A stretch of 64,000 nucleotides of DNA from Pseudomonas sp. Q1-7 (GTDB taxonomy: Bacteria; Pseudomonadota; Gammaproteobacteria; Pseudomonadales; Pseudomonadaceae). A program made the position numbers and the translations under genes. Under the pieces are notes generated by a model that was not told where the DNA came from, searched no databases, and saw only the letters and a program-made list of their open reading frames with translations. The stretch lies in the NCBI RefSeq assembly GCF_028010285.1, contig NZ_CP116304.1, positions 4,170,501 to 4,234,500 on the forward strand, written 5' to 3'. Positions 50,830 to 61,947 of this stretch are shown one piece after another (the stretch's first letter is position 1; every line of letters starts with the position of its first letter).

Positions 50830-51684
50830 ATGAATCACTACATCCTCAAAATCAGTTGCCCGGCAACCTCCGGCATCGTCGCGGCCGTCACCACCTACCT
50901 GGCCGGGCGGCAGTGCTACCTGAGCGAACTGGCCCAGTTCGACGACGAGTACACCGGGCGCTTCTTCATGCGCGCGGTGTTCCGCTTCAACACTGGCAGC
51001 AAACCGGACATCGACACCCTGCGCCAGGGCTTCGAAGACATCGCCGTCCCCTTCGACATGGACTGGGAATTGTTCGAAGGCAACCGCCCGATGCGCGTAC
51101 TGCTGATGGTGAGCAAGTACGACCACTGCCTGACCGACCTGCTCTATCGCCACCAGAAAGGCGAGATGGACATGCAGATCACCGCCATCGTCTCCAACCA
51201 CCTGGACCTGCGTCCGATGGCCGAGCGCGAGGGCATCCGCTTCATCTACCTGCCAGTCACCCGCGACACCAAGGCCCAGCAGGAAGCGGCGCTGATGCAG
51301 ATAGTCGACGAAACCGGCACTGAACTGGTGGTGCTCGCGCGCTACATGCAGATCCTCTCCGACGACCTGTGCAAGCAGCTCTCCGGCCGCGCCATCAACA
51401 TCCACCACTCGTTCCTCCCCGGCTTCAAGGGGGCCAAGCCCTACCACCAGGCTTACGAGCGTGGTGTGAAGCTGATCGGCGCCACCGCCCACTACGTCAC
51501 CTCGGACCTCGACGAAGGCCCGATCATCGAGCAGGAAGTGCAGCGCGTGGATCACGCCTACCTGCCAGATGATCTGGTCGCCATCGGCCGGGACACCGAG
51601 ACGGTCGCGCTCTCCAAGGCGCTGAAGTACCACCTGGAGCACCGGGTCTTCCTCAACGGCGACAAGACGGTGATCTTTCGATGA
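50830..51684 (+). CDS. purU: Formyltetrahydrofolate deformylase
   Basis: The 284-residue protein hydrolyses 10-formyl-THF to formate and THF. It has an N-terminal ACT domain ([23 protein letters not shown]) and a C-terminal formyltransferase-fold domain with [20 protein letters not shown] (catalytic Asn/His) and DLDEGPII (catalytic Asp). Its presence beside folD and a GcvT-like gene shows the C1 output of demethylation is drained to formate. The overlap with folD is ATGA. Confidence 0.94.
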   Translation: MNHYILKISCPATSGIVAAVTTYLAGRQCYLSELAQFDDEYTGRFFMRAVFRFNTGSKPDIDTLRQGFEDIAVPFDMDWELFEGNRPMRVLLMVSKYDHCLTDLLYRHQKGEMDMQITAIVSNHLDLRPMAEREGIRFIYLPVTRDTKAQQEAALMQIVDETGTELVVLARYMQILSDDLCKQLSGRAINIHHSFLPGFKGAKPYHQAYERGVKLIGATAHYVTSDLDEGPIIEQEVQRVDHAYLPDDLVAIGRDTETVALSKALKYHLEHRVFLNGDKTVIFR

Positions 51685-52592
51685 GTGCCGCCCTGTCTCC
51701 CACGCTCATCGACGGCAAGGCGGCCGCCACCCGCGTGCTGGCCGAAGTCAGCGCCGAGGTGCAGACCATGAAGTCCCAAGGCTTCGCTCCGGCTCTGGCC
51801 GTGGTGCTGGTCGGCCAGGACCCGGCCAGCCAGGTCTACGTGCGCAACAAGGTGCTGCGGGCCGAGGAATGCGGTATCCGTTCCCTCGAACACAAGTTGC
51901 CGGCAAGCACCGCCGAAGCCGACCTGCTGGCACTTATCCGCAGCCTCAACGCCGACAGCGGCGTCAACGGCATCCTCGTGCAACTGCCGCTGCCGGCGCA
52001 TATCGATGAAACCCGCGTGCTGCAGGCCATCGACCCGCTGAAGGACGTCGACGGCTTCCATGCCGAGAACGTCGGTGGCCTCAGTCAGGGACGCGAGGTG
52101 CTCACCCCCTGCACCCCGGCCGGCTGCCTGCGCCTGCTGCAGGACACCTGCGGTGATCTGTCCGGCAAGCACGCGGTGGTGATCGGCCGTTCCAACATCG
52201 TCGGCAAGCCGATGGCCGCCCTGCTGCTCAAGGCCCATTGCTCGGTGACCGTGGTGCATTCGAAAAGCGCCAACCTGCGCGAGCTGTGCCGCCAGGCCGA
52301 CATCGTGGTCGCCGCCGTCGGCCGTCCACGCCTGGTGGACGCCGACTGGCTGAAGCCCGGCGCCGTGGTCATCGATGTCGGCATCAACCGCATCGAGGAA
52401 GACGGCCGCGCAAAGCTCGTCGGTGACGTCGACTTCGACAGCGCCCTCACCCGCGCCGCCGCCATCACCCCGGTGCCCGGCGGTGTCGGCCCCATGACCA
52501 TCGCCTTCCTGATGAAGAACACCCTGGCCGCGGCGCGCCTCCAGCACCCGGCTGCCGGCCCGTCCCAACCTTCCGTGGAGAACCCAGCATGA
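51681..52592 (+). CDS. folD: Bifunctional methylene-THF dehydrogenase/cyclohydrolase
   Basis: The 303-residue protein turns 5,10-methylene-THF into 10-formyl-THF. The active-site YVRNK is in [18 protein letters not shown], and the family motifs [20 protein letters not shown] and [12 protein letters not shown] are intact. A separate housekeeping FolD is probably encoded elsewhere. It is coupled on both sides by ATGA overlaps to purU and tmm. Confidence 0.94.
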   Translation: MSAALSPTLIDGKAAATRVLAEVSAEVQTMKSQGFAPALAVVLVGQDPASQVYVRNKVLRAEECGIRSLEHKLPASTAEADLLALIRSLNADSGVNGILVQLPLPAHIDETRVLQAIDPLKDVDGFHAENVGGLSQGREVLTPCTPAGCLRLLQDTCGDLSGKHAVVIGRSNIVGKPMAALLLKAHCSVTVVHSKSANLRELCRQADIVVAAVGRPRLVDADWLKPGAVVIDVGINRIEEDGRAKLVGDVDFDSALTRAAAITPVPGGVGPMTIAFLMKNTLAAARLQHPAAGPSQPSVENPA

Positions 52593-53959
52593 AACAACGA
52601 GTCGCCATCATAGGCGCCGGCCCATGCGGCCTCGCCCAGTTGCGTGCTTTCCAGTCCGCCCATGCCAAGGGCGCCGAGATCCCTGAATTGGTCTGCTTCG
52701 AGAAGCAGGCGGACTGGGGTGGCATGTGGAACTACACGTGGCGCACCGGCCTGGACGAGCACGGCGAACCGGTGCACGGCAGCATGTATCGCTACCTCTG
52801 GTCCAACGGGCCGAAGGAATGCCTGGAGTTCGCCGACTACAGCTTCGACGAACACTTCGGCCGCCCCATGGGTTCCTACCCGCCCCGCGAAGTGCTTTGG
52901 GACTACATCAAGGGCCGTGTGGAAAAAGCCGGAGTGCGCCCCTACATCCGCTTCAACACCGCCGTGCGAGGAGTGACCTGGGACACCGCCAGCGGCACCT
53001 TCGAGGTCACCGCCCACAGCTACGAGAAGGACCTGACCTACAGCGAAACCTTCGACTACGTGGTAGTCGCCAGCGGCCACTTCTCCACGCCCAACGTGCC
53101 CTACTTCGAGGGCTTCGAAAGCTTCGCCGGCCGCGTGCTGCACGCCCACGATTTCCGCGATGCGCTGGAATTCAAGGACAAGGATGTGCTCATCGTCGGC
53201 GGCAGCTATTCCGCCGAAGACATCGGTTCGCAGTGCTTCAAATACGGCGCCCGCACCATCACCAGTTGCTACCGCAGCGCGCCGATGGGCTACAAGTGGC
53301 CGGAGAACTGGGAGGAGAAGCCACTGCTCACCCATGTAAAGGGCAGCACCGCCTTCTTCTGCGACGGCAGCAGCAAACACATCGACGCCATCATTCTCTG
53401 CACCGGCTACAAGCATCACTTCCCCTTCCTCCCGGAAGATCTGCGCTTGAAGACCGGCAACCGTCTCTGGCCGCTGAACCTCTACAAGGGCGTGTTCTGG
53501 GAGCAGAACCCCAGGCTGATGTACCTCGGCATGCAGGATCAGTGGTACAGCTTCAACATGTTCGACGCCCAGGCCTGGTACGCCCGCGACGTTATCCTCG
53601 GCCGCATCGCCCTGCCCGACCAGGCCGCCATGCACGCCGAGGACCTGGCCTGGCGCCAGGAAGAGGAAACCCTGGAAACCGCCCAGCAGATGTTCGAGTT
53701 CCAGGGCGAGTACATCCGCCAGCTCATCGACGCCACCGACTACCCGAGCTTCGACATTGCCGAGGTGAACAAGACCTTTCTGCAATGGAAGAAGGACAAG
53801 TACGAAAACATCATGGGCTACCGCGACAAGAGCCACCGCTCGCTGATCACCGGCACCCTGGCGACCACGCACCACACGCCCTGGCTGGAAGCACTGGACG
53901 ACTCGTTGGCGACGTACCTCGCTGACAAGCCGGCGGATGCCTTCAAAACGGCCCTCTGA
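52589..53959 (+). CDS. tmm: Trimethylamine monooxygenase (flavin-containing)
   Basis: The 456-residue FMO-type enzyme oxidises trimethylamine to trimethylamine N-oxide with NADPH and O2. It has [10 protein letters not shown] (FAD), the FMO-type [11 protein letters not shown] signature and the NADPH motif [11 protein letters not shown]. Tmm-like segments are [21 protein letters not shown] and [16 protein letters not shown]. It is directly followed by the TMAO demethylase gene and coupled to folD by ATGA. Indole or other FMO activity is a family side reaction. Confidence 0.93.
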   Translation: MKQRVAIIGAGPCGLAQLRAFQSAHAKGAEIPELVCFEKQADWGGMWNYTWRTGLDEHGEPVHGSMYRYLWSNGPKECLEFADYSFDEHFGRPMGSYPPREVLWDYIKGRVEKAGVRPYIRFNTAVRGVTWDTASGTFEVTAHSYEKDLTYSETFDYVVVASGHFSTPNVPYFEGFESFAGRVLHAHDFRDALEFKDKDVLIVGGSYSAEDIGSQCFKYGARTITSCYRSAPMGYKWPENWEEKPLLTHVKGSTAFFCDGSSKHIDAIILCTGYKHHFPFLPEDLRLKTGNRLWPLNLYKGVFWEQNPRLMYLGMQDQWYSFNMFDAQAWYARDVILGRIALPDQAAMHAEDLAWRQEEETLETAQQMFEFQGEYIRQLIDATDYPSFDIAEVNKTFLQWKKDKYENIMGYRDKSHRSLITGTLATTHHTPWLEALDDSLATYLADKPADAFKTAL

Positions 53960-53968
53960 GCATTCCTT

Positions 53969-53987
53969 GGGGCAGCCTGGCTGCCCC
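53969..53987 (+). terminator. Intercistronic hairpin between tmm and tdm
   Basis: GGGGCAGCC-T-GGCTGCCCC is a perfect nine-pair stem with no T-run. It may attenuate or stabilise the mRNA between tmm and the TMAO demethylase gene. Confidence 0.5.
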
Positions 53988-54015
53988 GCTTCCTTGCCAT
54001 GCGCGGAGCGTGCCC

Positions 54016-56361
54016 ATGAACCTGCCCGTGATTTCCCGGCCACTGGAGCCGGCCCTGTTTGCCCGAGCCCCTGGCGTGGAACGCCACCGCATCGCCCCCG
54101 GCGGATTGACGGTCGTGGCCCTGGAGCCGGGCGACCGGCTGGAGGTGATCGATCTCGAAGGCGACCAGCCCGCTGAATTGCTGGCCTTCGCCGACAACGG
54201 CCACGCGGCACTCGCCGCCCTCGGCCTCGCCGCCAGCACCGGCGCCGACTTCATCGCCCACCTGCTGCACGACGGCAGCCGGGACGCCGCCCATGTGAGC
54301 GCCGGGCTGGTCCGGCGTGGTATCGACTGCCGTCACCTGCCGACGGCCGCAAGACTCTGGCAACCCGGTACACCGGCCGGCTTCAGCCGCGTCTTCAGCG
54401 CCAGTGAAGCGCTACTCGTGATAGTCGCCGCGCCCGGCGGACAAACGCCGGTGGACAGCCAATCCCGCGCCAGCGAACTTCGCCTCGTGATCCACCGCGC
54501 CACTCCGCGCCGTGTGCTGGCACCGCCACTACCGACACCGCTGGGCGAACTGGTGGATGAGTTCACCCTCACCCCCGGCACCGCGCGGGACTACGTTGTG
54601 GGCGCCGGTCAGTACATCCAGGTGCTGGATGTCGCCGGCCGTCAGTGCTCGGACTTCGTCGCCTTCGACCGTCGCGGCCTCGACGCCGGCCGCGAGATCG
54701 ACCTCGATCCTACCGTCACCCGTACCCTGAACGGTAACGCCTACCCCGGACCCGGCCTCTACAGTCGCTTCTTCGATCGCAACCTGCAGCCGATGCTGGA
54801 AGTCGTGCGCGACACCGTCGGCCGCCACGACACCTTCGCCCTCGCCTGCACCGCGCGCTACTACGAATCCCAAGGCTACTTCGGCCACGCCAACTGCAGC
54901 GACAACATCAGTCGTGCCGTGGCGAAGCACGGCGTACAAGGCCGCGCCGGCTGGCCGGCGATCAATTTCTTCTTCAACACCGGGATCGATGCACACCAGC
55001 ACCTGACCCTCGATGAGCCTTGGTCGCGCCCCGGCGACTACGTGCTGCTGCGCGCCATGACCGACCTCGTCTGCGCCAGCAGTTCCTGCCCGGACGACAT
55101 CGACCCCGCCAATGGCTGGCAGCCCACCGACATCTACATCCGCGTGTATTCCGAACAGGAGCGTTTCAGTATCGCCATGGCCAACCGCAAGACGCCCGAC
55201 GCCGACCCGGTGCTGACCCGCGAGAGCGGCTTCCACCGCGGCACCTCCGCCCTCACCCGCCAGTTCGTCGACTATCGCGGCTTCTGGACGCCGACCCAGT
55301 TCGACGGCTACGGCGCCCTCTCGGAGTACCACGGCTGCCGCGAGAAAGTGGCGGTGATGGACCTGTCCGCCCTGCGCAAGTTCGATGTGCTGGGCCCCGA
55401 TGCCGAAGCCCTGCTCGACTACTGCCTGACCCGCGACGTACGCAAGCTCGCCGTCGGCCAGGTGGTGTACTCCGCCATGTGCTACGAGCACGGCGGCATG
55501 CTCGACGACGGCACGCTGCTGCGCCTCGGGCCGGACGCTTTCCGCTGGATCGGCGGTGAGGACTACGCCGGCGACTGGCTGCGCGAGCAAGCCGCCAAAC
55601 TGGGCATGAAGGTGTGGATCAAGAGTGCGTCGGAGCAGATCCACAACATCGCGGTGCAAGGTCCCCTCGCCCGCGCGCTGCTGAAGGAGATGATCTGGAC
55701 GCCCGGCACCCAGCCCGCGCTTGCGGACCTTGGCTGGTTCCGCTTCCTCGTTGGGCGCCTCGACGACTACAACGGCCCACCGCTGATGGTGTCGCGCACG
55801 GGCTACACCGGCGAGCTGGGCTACGAAATCTGGTGTCACCCGAGTGACGCCATGCAGGTGTGGCAGCGCCTCTGGCAGCTCGGGGAACCGCTGGGCCTGG
55901 TAGCGCTGGGCCTGCATGCGCTGGACATGCTGCGTATCGAGGCCGGGCTGATCTTCGCCGGCTACGAGTTCAGCGACCAGACCGATCCCTTCGAAGCCGG
56001 CATCGGCTTCTGCGTACCGCTGAAGACCAAGCAGGCTGACTTCATCGGCAAGGAAGCGCTGCTACGCCGCAGCGCCCATCCGCGACAGAAGCTGGTGGGG
56101 CTGGAACTGGACGGCAATGAGCCGGCCGCCCACGGCGATTGCGTGAACGTCGGCCGCACTCAAGTCGGGGTCATCACCAGCGCCACGCGCTCGCCCGTGC
56201 TGGGCAAGAACATCGCCCTCTGCCGGCTCGATATCAGCTACTGCGAACCTGGCACGGTGGTGGAGATCGGGAAGCTGGATGGCCAGCAGAAACGCATCCG
56301 CGCCATCGTCGGCAGCGGCACCGTGGCCTATGACCCGGAGAAGACTCGCGTGCGTGGCTAA
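54016..56361 (+). CDS. tdm: Trimethylamine N-oxide demethylase (DUF1989-GcvT fusion)
   Basis: The 781-residue protein fuses DUF1989-type domains to a GcvT-like tetrahydrofolate domain, the architecture of TMAO demethylase, which splits TMAO into dimethylamine and formaldehyde, the latter captured by THF. Residues 1-170 look like a first, partly degenerate DUF1989-like repeat ([16 protein letters not shown]). Residues 185-395 contain the full DUF1989 with Cys-rich segments [19 protein letters not shown] and [17 protein letters not shown] for metal binding. Residues 400-781 are GcvT-like ([31 protein letters not shown]). ATG at 54016 follows GGAG. Confidence 0.92.
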   Translation: MNLPVISRPLEPALFARAPGVERHRIAPGGLTVVALEPGDRLEVIDLEGDQPAELLAFADNGHAALAALGLAASTGADFIAHLLHDGSRDAAHVSAGLVRRGIDCRHLPTAARLWQPGTPAGFSRVFSASEALLVIVAAPGGQTPVDSQSRASELRLVIHRATPRRVLAPPLPTPLGELVDEFTLTPGTARDYVVGAGQYIQVLDVAGRQCSDFVAFDRRGLDAGREIDLDPTVTRTLNGNAYPGPGLYSRFFDRNLQPMLEVVRDTVGRHDTFALACTARYYESQGYFGHANCSDNISRAVAKHGVQGRAGWPAINFFFNTGIDAHQHLTLDEPWSRPGDYVLLRAMTDLVCASSSCPDDIDPANGWQPTDIYIRVYSEQERFSIAMANRKTPDADPVLTRESGFHRGTSALTRQFVDYRGFWTPTQFDGYGALSEYHGCREKVAVMDLSALRKFDVLGPDAEALLDYCLTRDVRKLAVGQVVYSAMCYEHGGMLDDGTLLRLGPDAFRWIGGEDYAGDWLREQAAKLGMKVWIKSASEQIHNIAVQGPLARALLKEMIWTPGTQPALADLGWFRFLVGRLDDYNGPPLMVSRTGYTGELGYEIWCHPSDAMQVWQRLWQLGEPLGLVALGLHALDMLRIEAGLIFAGYEFSDQTDPFEAGIGFCVPLKTKQADFIGKEALLRRSAHPRQKLVGLELDGNEPAAHGDCVNVGRTQVGVITSATRSPVLGKNIALCRLDISYCEPGTVVEIGKLDGQQKRIRAIVGSGTVAYDPEKTRVRG

Positions 56362-56404
56362 TGCGTGAACTGGAGAGGAGTTTGCTAGGGAAGAAGCAGC
56401 AACT

Positions 56405-56446
56405 GCAGGGGCGAGCTTCGCTCGCGAGCAGCGCTCGTTCCTACAG
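56405..56446. repeat. REP-like palindrome
   Basis: GCGAGCTTCGCTCGC and the following CGCTCGTTCCTACAG make an imperfect palindrome of the type scattered through Pseudomonas genomes. It lies in the gap between tdm and the next gene. Confidence 0.65.
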
Positions 56447-56477
56447 GTTCATTACACCAGACAAGGAGATTCGGCCG

Positions 56478-57464
56478 ATGTGGTTCAGCAACGCCTCCAG
56501 CAACCTGGCCAACGAGCTCAGTCAGTGGCTCGACCAACTGTCCAACGCCCCCGGAGCGGTCAGTGCCCCCCCGCCCCTGCAACGCCAGCCCCGCTTGCTC
56601 AGCAGACTGGAGAAACTGCAACGGGACTGGCATGAGCTGCAACGCATCCGCGAACACGCCGAGCACCAGGCTCCGCCAGCGTGCAGCAGCGAAGAGTTCG
56701 CCGAACTGACTCACCGCCTGGCTCAGTCAGAGAAGCAGAATGCGCAGCTACGCGGTGATCTGGAGGCCGTGCAAGCGCGCCTCGCCACCTTGCAGGCCGA
56801 ACAGTTGAAATGGGATGAAGAGCGCGAGGTCTGGGAGCTGACCAAGCGCACCCTGACCGAGGGCTGCTGGGCGATGAACGTGGTAAACGGCGACCCGGAT
56901 CACCCGCAGAACCTGATCCGCTGGTCCGAGCAGTTCCGCGAGCTCATCGGATACAGCCGCGCGGAGTTTCCCGATGGCTGGGACAGCTACTTCGGCGTGG
57001 TCAATGCCGAAGACCTGAAGGCCGTCATGAAGACCTTCAACGCCTCGATGGTGGATAGCAGCGGCGATGGGTCCTACGCCGTCGAATACCGCATGCGCCA
57101 CAAGACCCGTGGCGAAGTCTGGTTCCGCGAACGGGGCCGCTGCCTGCGCGACAATCGCGGCCGCCTGCTCTACGTCACCGGCGCAGTGCGCGAGATCAGC
57201 GACGAGAAGACCGCCGCCAGCCTGCATGAAAGGGAACAAGCGAGCATCCAGACCACCTACGGGCAGATCGCCCAGGTGGCCGGGGTGATTCGGGGCATCG
57301 CCGAGCAGACCAACCTGCTGGCCCTCAACGCCGCCATCGAAGCAGCCCGCGCTGGCGAGCAGGGACGGGGCTTCGCCGTGGTGGCCGACGAGGTGCGCAA
57401 CCTGGCACGGCGAACCCAGGAGTCGGTGCAGCAGATCCAGGCGATGCTGCAGCAACAACGCTGA
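56478..57464 (+). CDS. Soluble PAS chemoreceptor-like protein with shortened signalling domain (paralogue)
   Basis: The 328-residue cytoplasmic protein matches the protein at 36776 through most of its length: coiled coil at about 85-125, PAS domain ([46 protein letters not shown]) and a short receptor tip ([36 protein letters not shown]). It too lacks methylation helices. ATG at 56478 follows AAGGAG. It is placed between tdm and amtB, so it may link methylamine or ammonium status to taxis. Confidence 0.88.
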   Translation: MWFSNASSNLANELSQWLDQLSNAPGAVSAPPPLQRQPRLLSRLEKLQRDWHELQRIREHAEHQAPPACSSEEFAELTHRLAQSEKQNAQLRGDLEAVQARLATLQAEQLKWDEEREVWELTKRTLTEGCWAMNVVNGDPDHPQNLIRWSEQFRELIGYSRAEFPDGWDSYFGVVNAEDLKAVMKTFNASMVDSSGDGSYAVEYRMRHKTRGEVWFRERGRCLRDNRGRLLYVTGAVREISDEKTAASLHEREQASIQTTYGQIAQVAGVIRGIAEQTNLLALNAAIEAARAGEQGRGFAVVADEVRNLARRTQESVQQIQAMLQQQR

Positions 57465-57579
57465 GGTTTCGACCCAATTTCAGGCACCGTGCCGGGAGGA
57501 TGACTACAAACAGGGCATTTCCCAGCCAGTAGGGGGCACCGTGGGTACCCTGCGTGGCGGAGATCGCGATGCCATGGAC

Positions 57580-57595
57580 TGGCACAGGGATTGCC
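57580..57595 (+). promoter_or_regulatory. Sigma54-type -24/-12 element for amtB
   Basis: TGGCACAGGGATTGCC carries the GG and GC ten bases apart, matching consensus at all key positions. It lies 115 bp before the amtB start in a 246-bp gap. NtrC-type activation would be expected for an ammonium transporter. Confidence 0.75.
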
Positions 57596-57710
57596 TTTCT
57601 CAGGACGCACTTTTCTTGCATGGAAATAAAAACAAGAAGCCCCACGGCGTGCTTTCGATTCGATCTGCCTACCAACGCTACTCCAACGAATTCGTATCGA
57701 GGATTGAGTG

Positions 57711-59078
57711 ATGGAAGAACAGAAGACACTGACCCTGGAGGAGTTGCAGGGCCTGATCGAGATGACCAACACGTTGAACATGGAGATTTTCTACTGGTGG
57801 TGCATCGCCCTGATGATCCTGATCCATGCCGGCTTCCTGTCCTACGAGATAGGCGCCTCGCGCCTTAAGAACGCCTTGGCCGCCGGGGTGAAAAACATCC
57901 TCGCCTTCGGCTTCATCGTGCCGACCTTCTTCCTCTTCGGCTGGGCCATCTACAACGCCTTCCCCGACGGCCTGGTGCCGCGCATGGACGCCCTGATGAA
58001 CGCCATGCCCTGGAGCCAGGCCATGGGCCCGAACATCAAGGACAACGCCACCGGTATCTTCTGGGGCGCCTTTGCCCTGTTCGCCGCCACCACCGGCTCG
58101 ATCCTCTCCGGCGCCATCATCGAACGGGCGCGGATGAGCGCCTTCATCGTCATGACCATTCTCCTCGGCTCGGTGCTCTGGCTGTTCGGCGCCGCCTGGG
58201 GCTGGCACCCGGAAGGCTGGCTGACCGTGCAGTGGGGCTACCATGACGTCGGCGCCGCCGGCGTGGTGCACATGATCGCCGGCTTCTTCGCCCTGGCGGT
58301 GGTGATCAACCTCGGCGCGCGAATCGGCCGGTTCAACCCCGACGGCAGCGCCAACGCCATCGTCGGCCACAGCATGCCGATGAGCGTGGTGGGCCTGATG
58401 CTGATCATCGTCGGCTTCTTCGGCTTCCTCGGCGGCTGCATCATCTACAACTCCGGCGCCCAGTGGATCAACATCTACGGCGCCCCCACCACCCTCTCGG
58501 CGTTCGCCTTCAACACCCTGATGGGCTTTGCCGGCGGCCTGATCGGCGCCTACCTGACCACCCGCGAGCCCTTCTGGATGATGTCCGGCGGCCTGGTGGG
58601 CATCATCTCCGTGGCACCGGGCCTGGACCTCTACCACCCCGGGCTGGCCTACCTGATCGGCATGGGCGTGGCGGCCGTGGCGCCGCTGGTGCACAACCTG
58701 CTGCTGAAAATGCGCCTGGACGACGCCGTGGGCGCCTTCGCCGTGCACGGCTTCGGTGGCTTCGCCGGCCTGGTGCTCAGCGGCGTGTTCCTCGCCGGCT
58801 ACCCGAACGTCAACGGCATGGCCGAGATCAGCTTCCTCGGCCAACTGGGTGGCGCCGTGGTGATGGCGAGCCTTGGCTTCATCCCCGGCTACCTCATTTC
58901 CTATGCGCTGAAAAAGGCCGGCGTGCTGCGGGTCCCGGCCCACGCGGAAGAACGCGGTCTCGACCTCACCGAAGTCCCGGCCCAGGCCTACCCGGAATGG
59001 ACCGCCATCTACGGCGAGACGGTGAAGCCGAACGGCAGCGTGGAAGCCACCCTGGTGGTGGAAAGCAAACCGGCCTGA
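57711..59078 (+). CDS. Ammonium/methylammonium transporter (Amt family)
   Basis: The 455-residue protein has 11-12 membrane helices. The twin pore histidines are visible in GAAGVVHMIAG and AFAVHGFGGFAG, and FFWG-type gating segments occur (FWGAFALFAATTGS). There is no signal peptide, unlike the second Amt gene. The ATG at 57711 follows GAGGA; a GTG at 57708 is less likely. It differs clearly from the Amt at 60184, suggesting division of labour, for example methylammonium versus ammonium. A small membrane protein gene follows. Confidence 0.92.
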   Translation: MEEQKTLTLEELQGLIEMTNTLNMEIFYWWCIALMILIHAGFLSYEIGASRLKNALAAGVKNILAFGFIVPTFFLFGWAIYNAFPDGLVPRMDALMNAMPWSQAMGPNIKDNATGIFWGAFALFAATTGSILSGAIIERARMSAFIVMTILLGSVLWLFGAAWGWHPEGWLTVQWGYHDVGAAGVVHMIAGFFALAVVINLGARIGRFNPDGSANAIVGHSMPMSVVGLMLIIVGFFGFLGGCIIYNSGAQWINIYGAPTTLSAFAFNTLMGFAGGLIGAYLTTREPFWMMSGGLVGIISVAPGLDLYHPGLAYLIGMGVAAVAPLVHNLLLKMRLDDAVGAFAVHGFGGFAGLVLSGVFLAGYPNVNGMAEISFLGQLGGAVVMASLGFIPGYLISYALKKAGVLRVPAHAEERGLDLTEVPAQAYPEWTAIYGETVKPNGSVEATLVVESKPA

Positions 59079-59133
59079 CGGCCTTCGCTGCGCCGCTCCC
59101 GGCGGCGCATGACTTCAGAACAGGAGCATTCGA

Positions 59134-59313
59134 ATGAGCATCAGCACCTACGAAGGCGCCAGCGCCGTCTTCACCTTCGCCAACAACCCCACCGTGCTCG
59201 CCGCCGTCACAGTCGTGGTGATCGCCGTCACCCTCTACGCCCTGGCGGCCACCTTCATCCACGAGAAGCACAGCTACGACCTGCCGGACGACAAGCTGCC
59301 GAAGTTGAAATAG
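59134..59313 (+). CDS. Small single-span membrane protein linked to Amt
   Basis: A 59-residue protein MSISTYEGASAVFTFANNP followed by one strong membrane helix (TVLAAVTVVVIAVTLYALAATFI) and a charged tail ending DKLPKLK. AGGAG lies 7 bases before the ATG. It is 55 bp after the amt stop on the same strand. I do not know a function; a small partner of the transporter is the obvious idea. Confidence 0.75.
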   Translation: MSISTYEGASAVFTFANNPTVLAAVTVVVIAVTLYALAATFIHEKHSYDLPDDKLPKLK

Positions 59314-59326
59314 CCCTCTCCCCCGA

Positions 59327-59350
59327 CCCCTCTCCCTGAAGGGAGAGGGG
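59327..59350. repeat. Short perfect palindrome (REP-like)
   Basis: CCCCTCTCCC-TGAA-GGGAGAGGGG, a ten-pair stem of a type common between Pseudomonas genes. It may also end the amt transcript. Confidence 0.65.
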
Positions 59351-59415
59351 TGACTCTCGCCAGAAGTATCGAAATCGATCCCGAAGTAACGCACGGACCA
59401 CGTATTCCCGCCGTC

Positions 59416-59757
59416 CTACGCCACCTGCGCCTCGCTCACCAGCTTCAGCCCGACTATCCCACCGATGATCATCGCCAGGCACAGGCCCTTCAGCACGCCC
59501 AACTGCTCGCCCATAAACAGGGTGCCGTAGGCCACGGTGCCGAGGGTGCCGATGCCCACCCACACGGCATATGCCAGGCCCAGGGGTAGCACGCGCACCG
59601 AAAGACTCAGCAGGTAGATGCTGAGCAGCAGGAAGAACCCGCAGTAGAGGCTCGGCCAGAGCCGGGTAAAGCCTTCCGTGCGCGGGATGATCGACGCATA
59701 CAACACCTCGCAGAACCCTGCCAACAGCAGGAATCCCCATCCGTTCAACCATGCCAT
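59416..59757 (-). CDS. SMR-family small multidrug/guanidinium-type exporter
   Basis: The 113-residue protein has four membrane helices and the conserved membrane-embedded glutamate in LLAGFCEVLYA, with the SMR motif PLGLAYAVWVGIGTLGTVAYGTLFMGE. The start is the ATG at 59757; the longer upstream frame lacks a site. EmrE and SugE/Gdx types look alike at this resolution, so the substrate (quaternary amines or guanidinium) is not fixed. In this island export of a cationic amine by-product is conceivable. Confidence 0.9.
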   Translation of the reverse strand: MAWLNGWGFLLLAGFCEVLYASIIPRTEGFTRLWPSLYCGFFLLLSIYLLSLSVRVLPLGLAYAVWVGIGTLGTVAYGTLFMGEQLGVLKGLCLAMIIGGIVGLKLVSEAQVA

Positions 59758-59793
59758 CGCTTGTCGCTCCTGCTTTTCCGTGACCCAAAACAA

Positions 59794-59816
59794 GCGCCGA
59801 CGCAATGCGTCGGCGC
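59794..59816 (-). terminator. Terminator of the glnK gene
   Basis: GCGCCGACGC-AAT-GCGTCGGCGC is followed on the minus strand by TTGTTTTGGG. It lies 18 bp past the glnK stop. Confidence 0.75.
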
Positions 59817-59833
59817 GAGGTACTTCACATCAT

Positions 59834-61503
<1,670 letters not shown>

Positions 61504-61640
61504 TGCCTGTTGCCTCCAACCGACGGGGATTCGGCTGGGCCGCTGTCGGAAGTGCGACCCGCCGTTTTACGCCCTGGCAAGGGAAGGCCGGGCCCGCACC
61601 TTCGACTTCCTGCAGGGCAATTTATTTTCCCTACAGGCAA

Positions 61641-61656
61641 AGCAATTGGCCTGCCA
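61641..61656 (-). promoter_or_regulatory. Sigma54-type -24/-12 element for amtB-glnK
   Basis: On the minus strand TGGCAGGCCAATTGCT has GG and GC ten bases apart and one deviation from consensus. It is 138 bp before the amtB start and fits NtrC control. Confidence 0.75.
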
Positions 61657-61814
61657 AGCTGGCGCAAGCCACTTGGGATTCTGCTAAGTCGTTGAATCGG
61701 ATTGGGTTTGTTGGAGGGTCCGCATCAACGCGGTTTGTCGCGACAGCACCCAACGCATTTTCTTGGTGCGAATTTGATTTTCCTGCCAATTAAGAATGCA
61801 CCGAGCAGTAGGCC

Positions 61815-61879
61815 GGGTAGAGCGAAGCGAAACCCATACCGTAGTGCACGGCCATGATGGGTTTCGCTTCGCTCTACCC
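61815..61879. repeat. Perfect 23-bp inverted repeat (Pseudomonas REP doublet)
   Basis: Arms of 23 bp (61815-61837 and 61857-61879) beginning GGGTAGAGCGAAGCG are exact complements, separated by 19 bp. Similar units occur in many Pseudomonas genomes between genes. The rest of the 444-bp interval 61504-61947 holds the amtB promoter and the mgs terminator. Confidence 0.8.
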
Positions 61880-61898
61880 ATCCTACGGATAAAAGAAA

Positions 61899-61924
61899 AA
61901 GGCCGGCGATTTCTCGCCGGCCTT
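61899..61924 (-). terminator. Terminator of the mgs operon
   Basis: AAGGCCGGCG-ATTTCT-CGCCGGCCTT followed on the minus strand by TTTTTCTTTTAT, 23 bp after the mgsC stop. Confidence 0.88.
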
Positions 61925-61947
61925 CTCGGTTATCCACAGCAAACGGA

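Noticed and set aside
52085..54211. 708-codon antisense ORF opposite folD, tmm and the start of tdm
   Set aside because: Antisense to three well-identified enzymes; composition typical of GC-rich shadow frames.
61720..61780. Possible NtrC enhancer (GCACC and GGTGC arms) upstream of the amtB sigma54 element
   Set aside because: The arms are separated by 14 bases instead of the spacing of a normal NtrC site.
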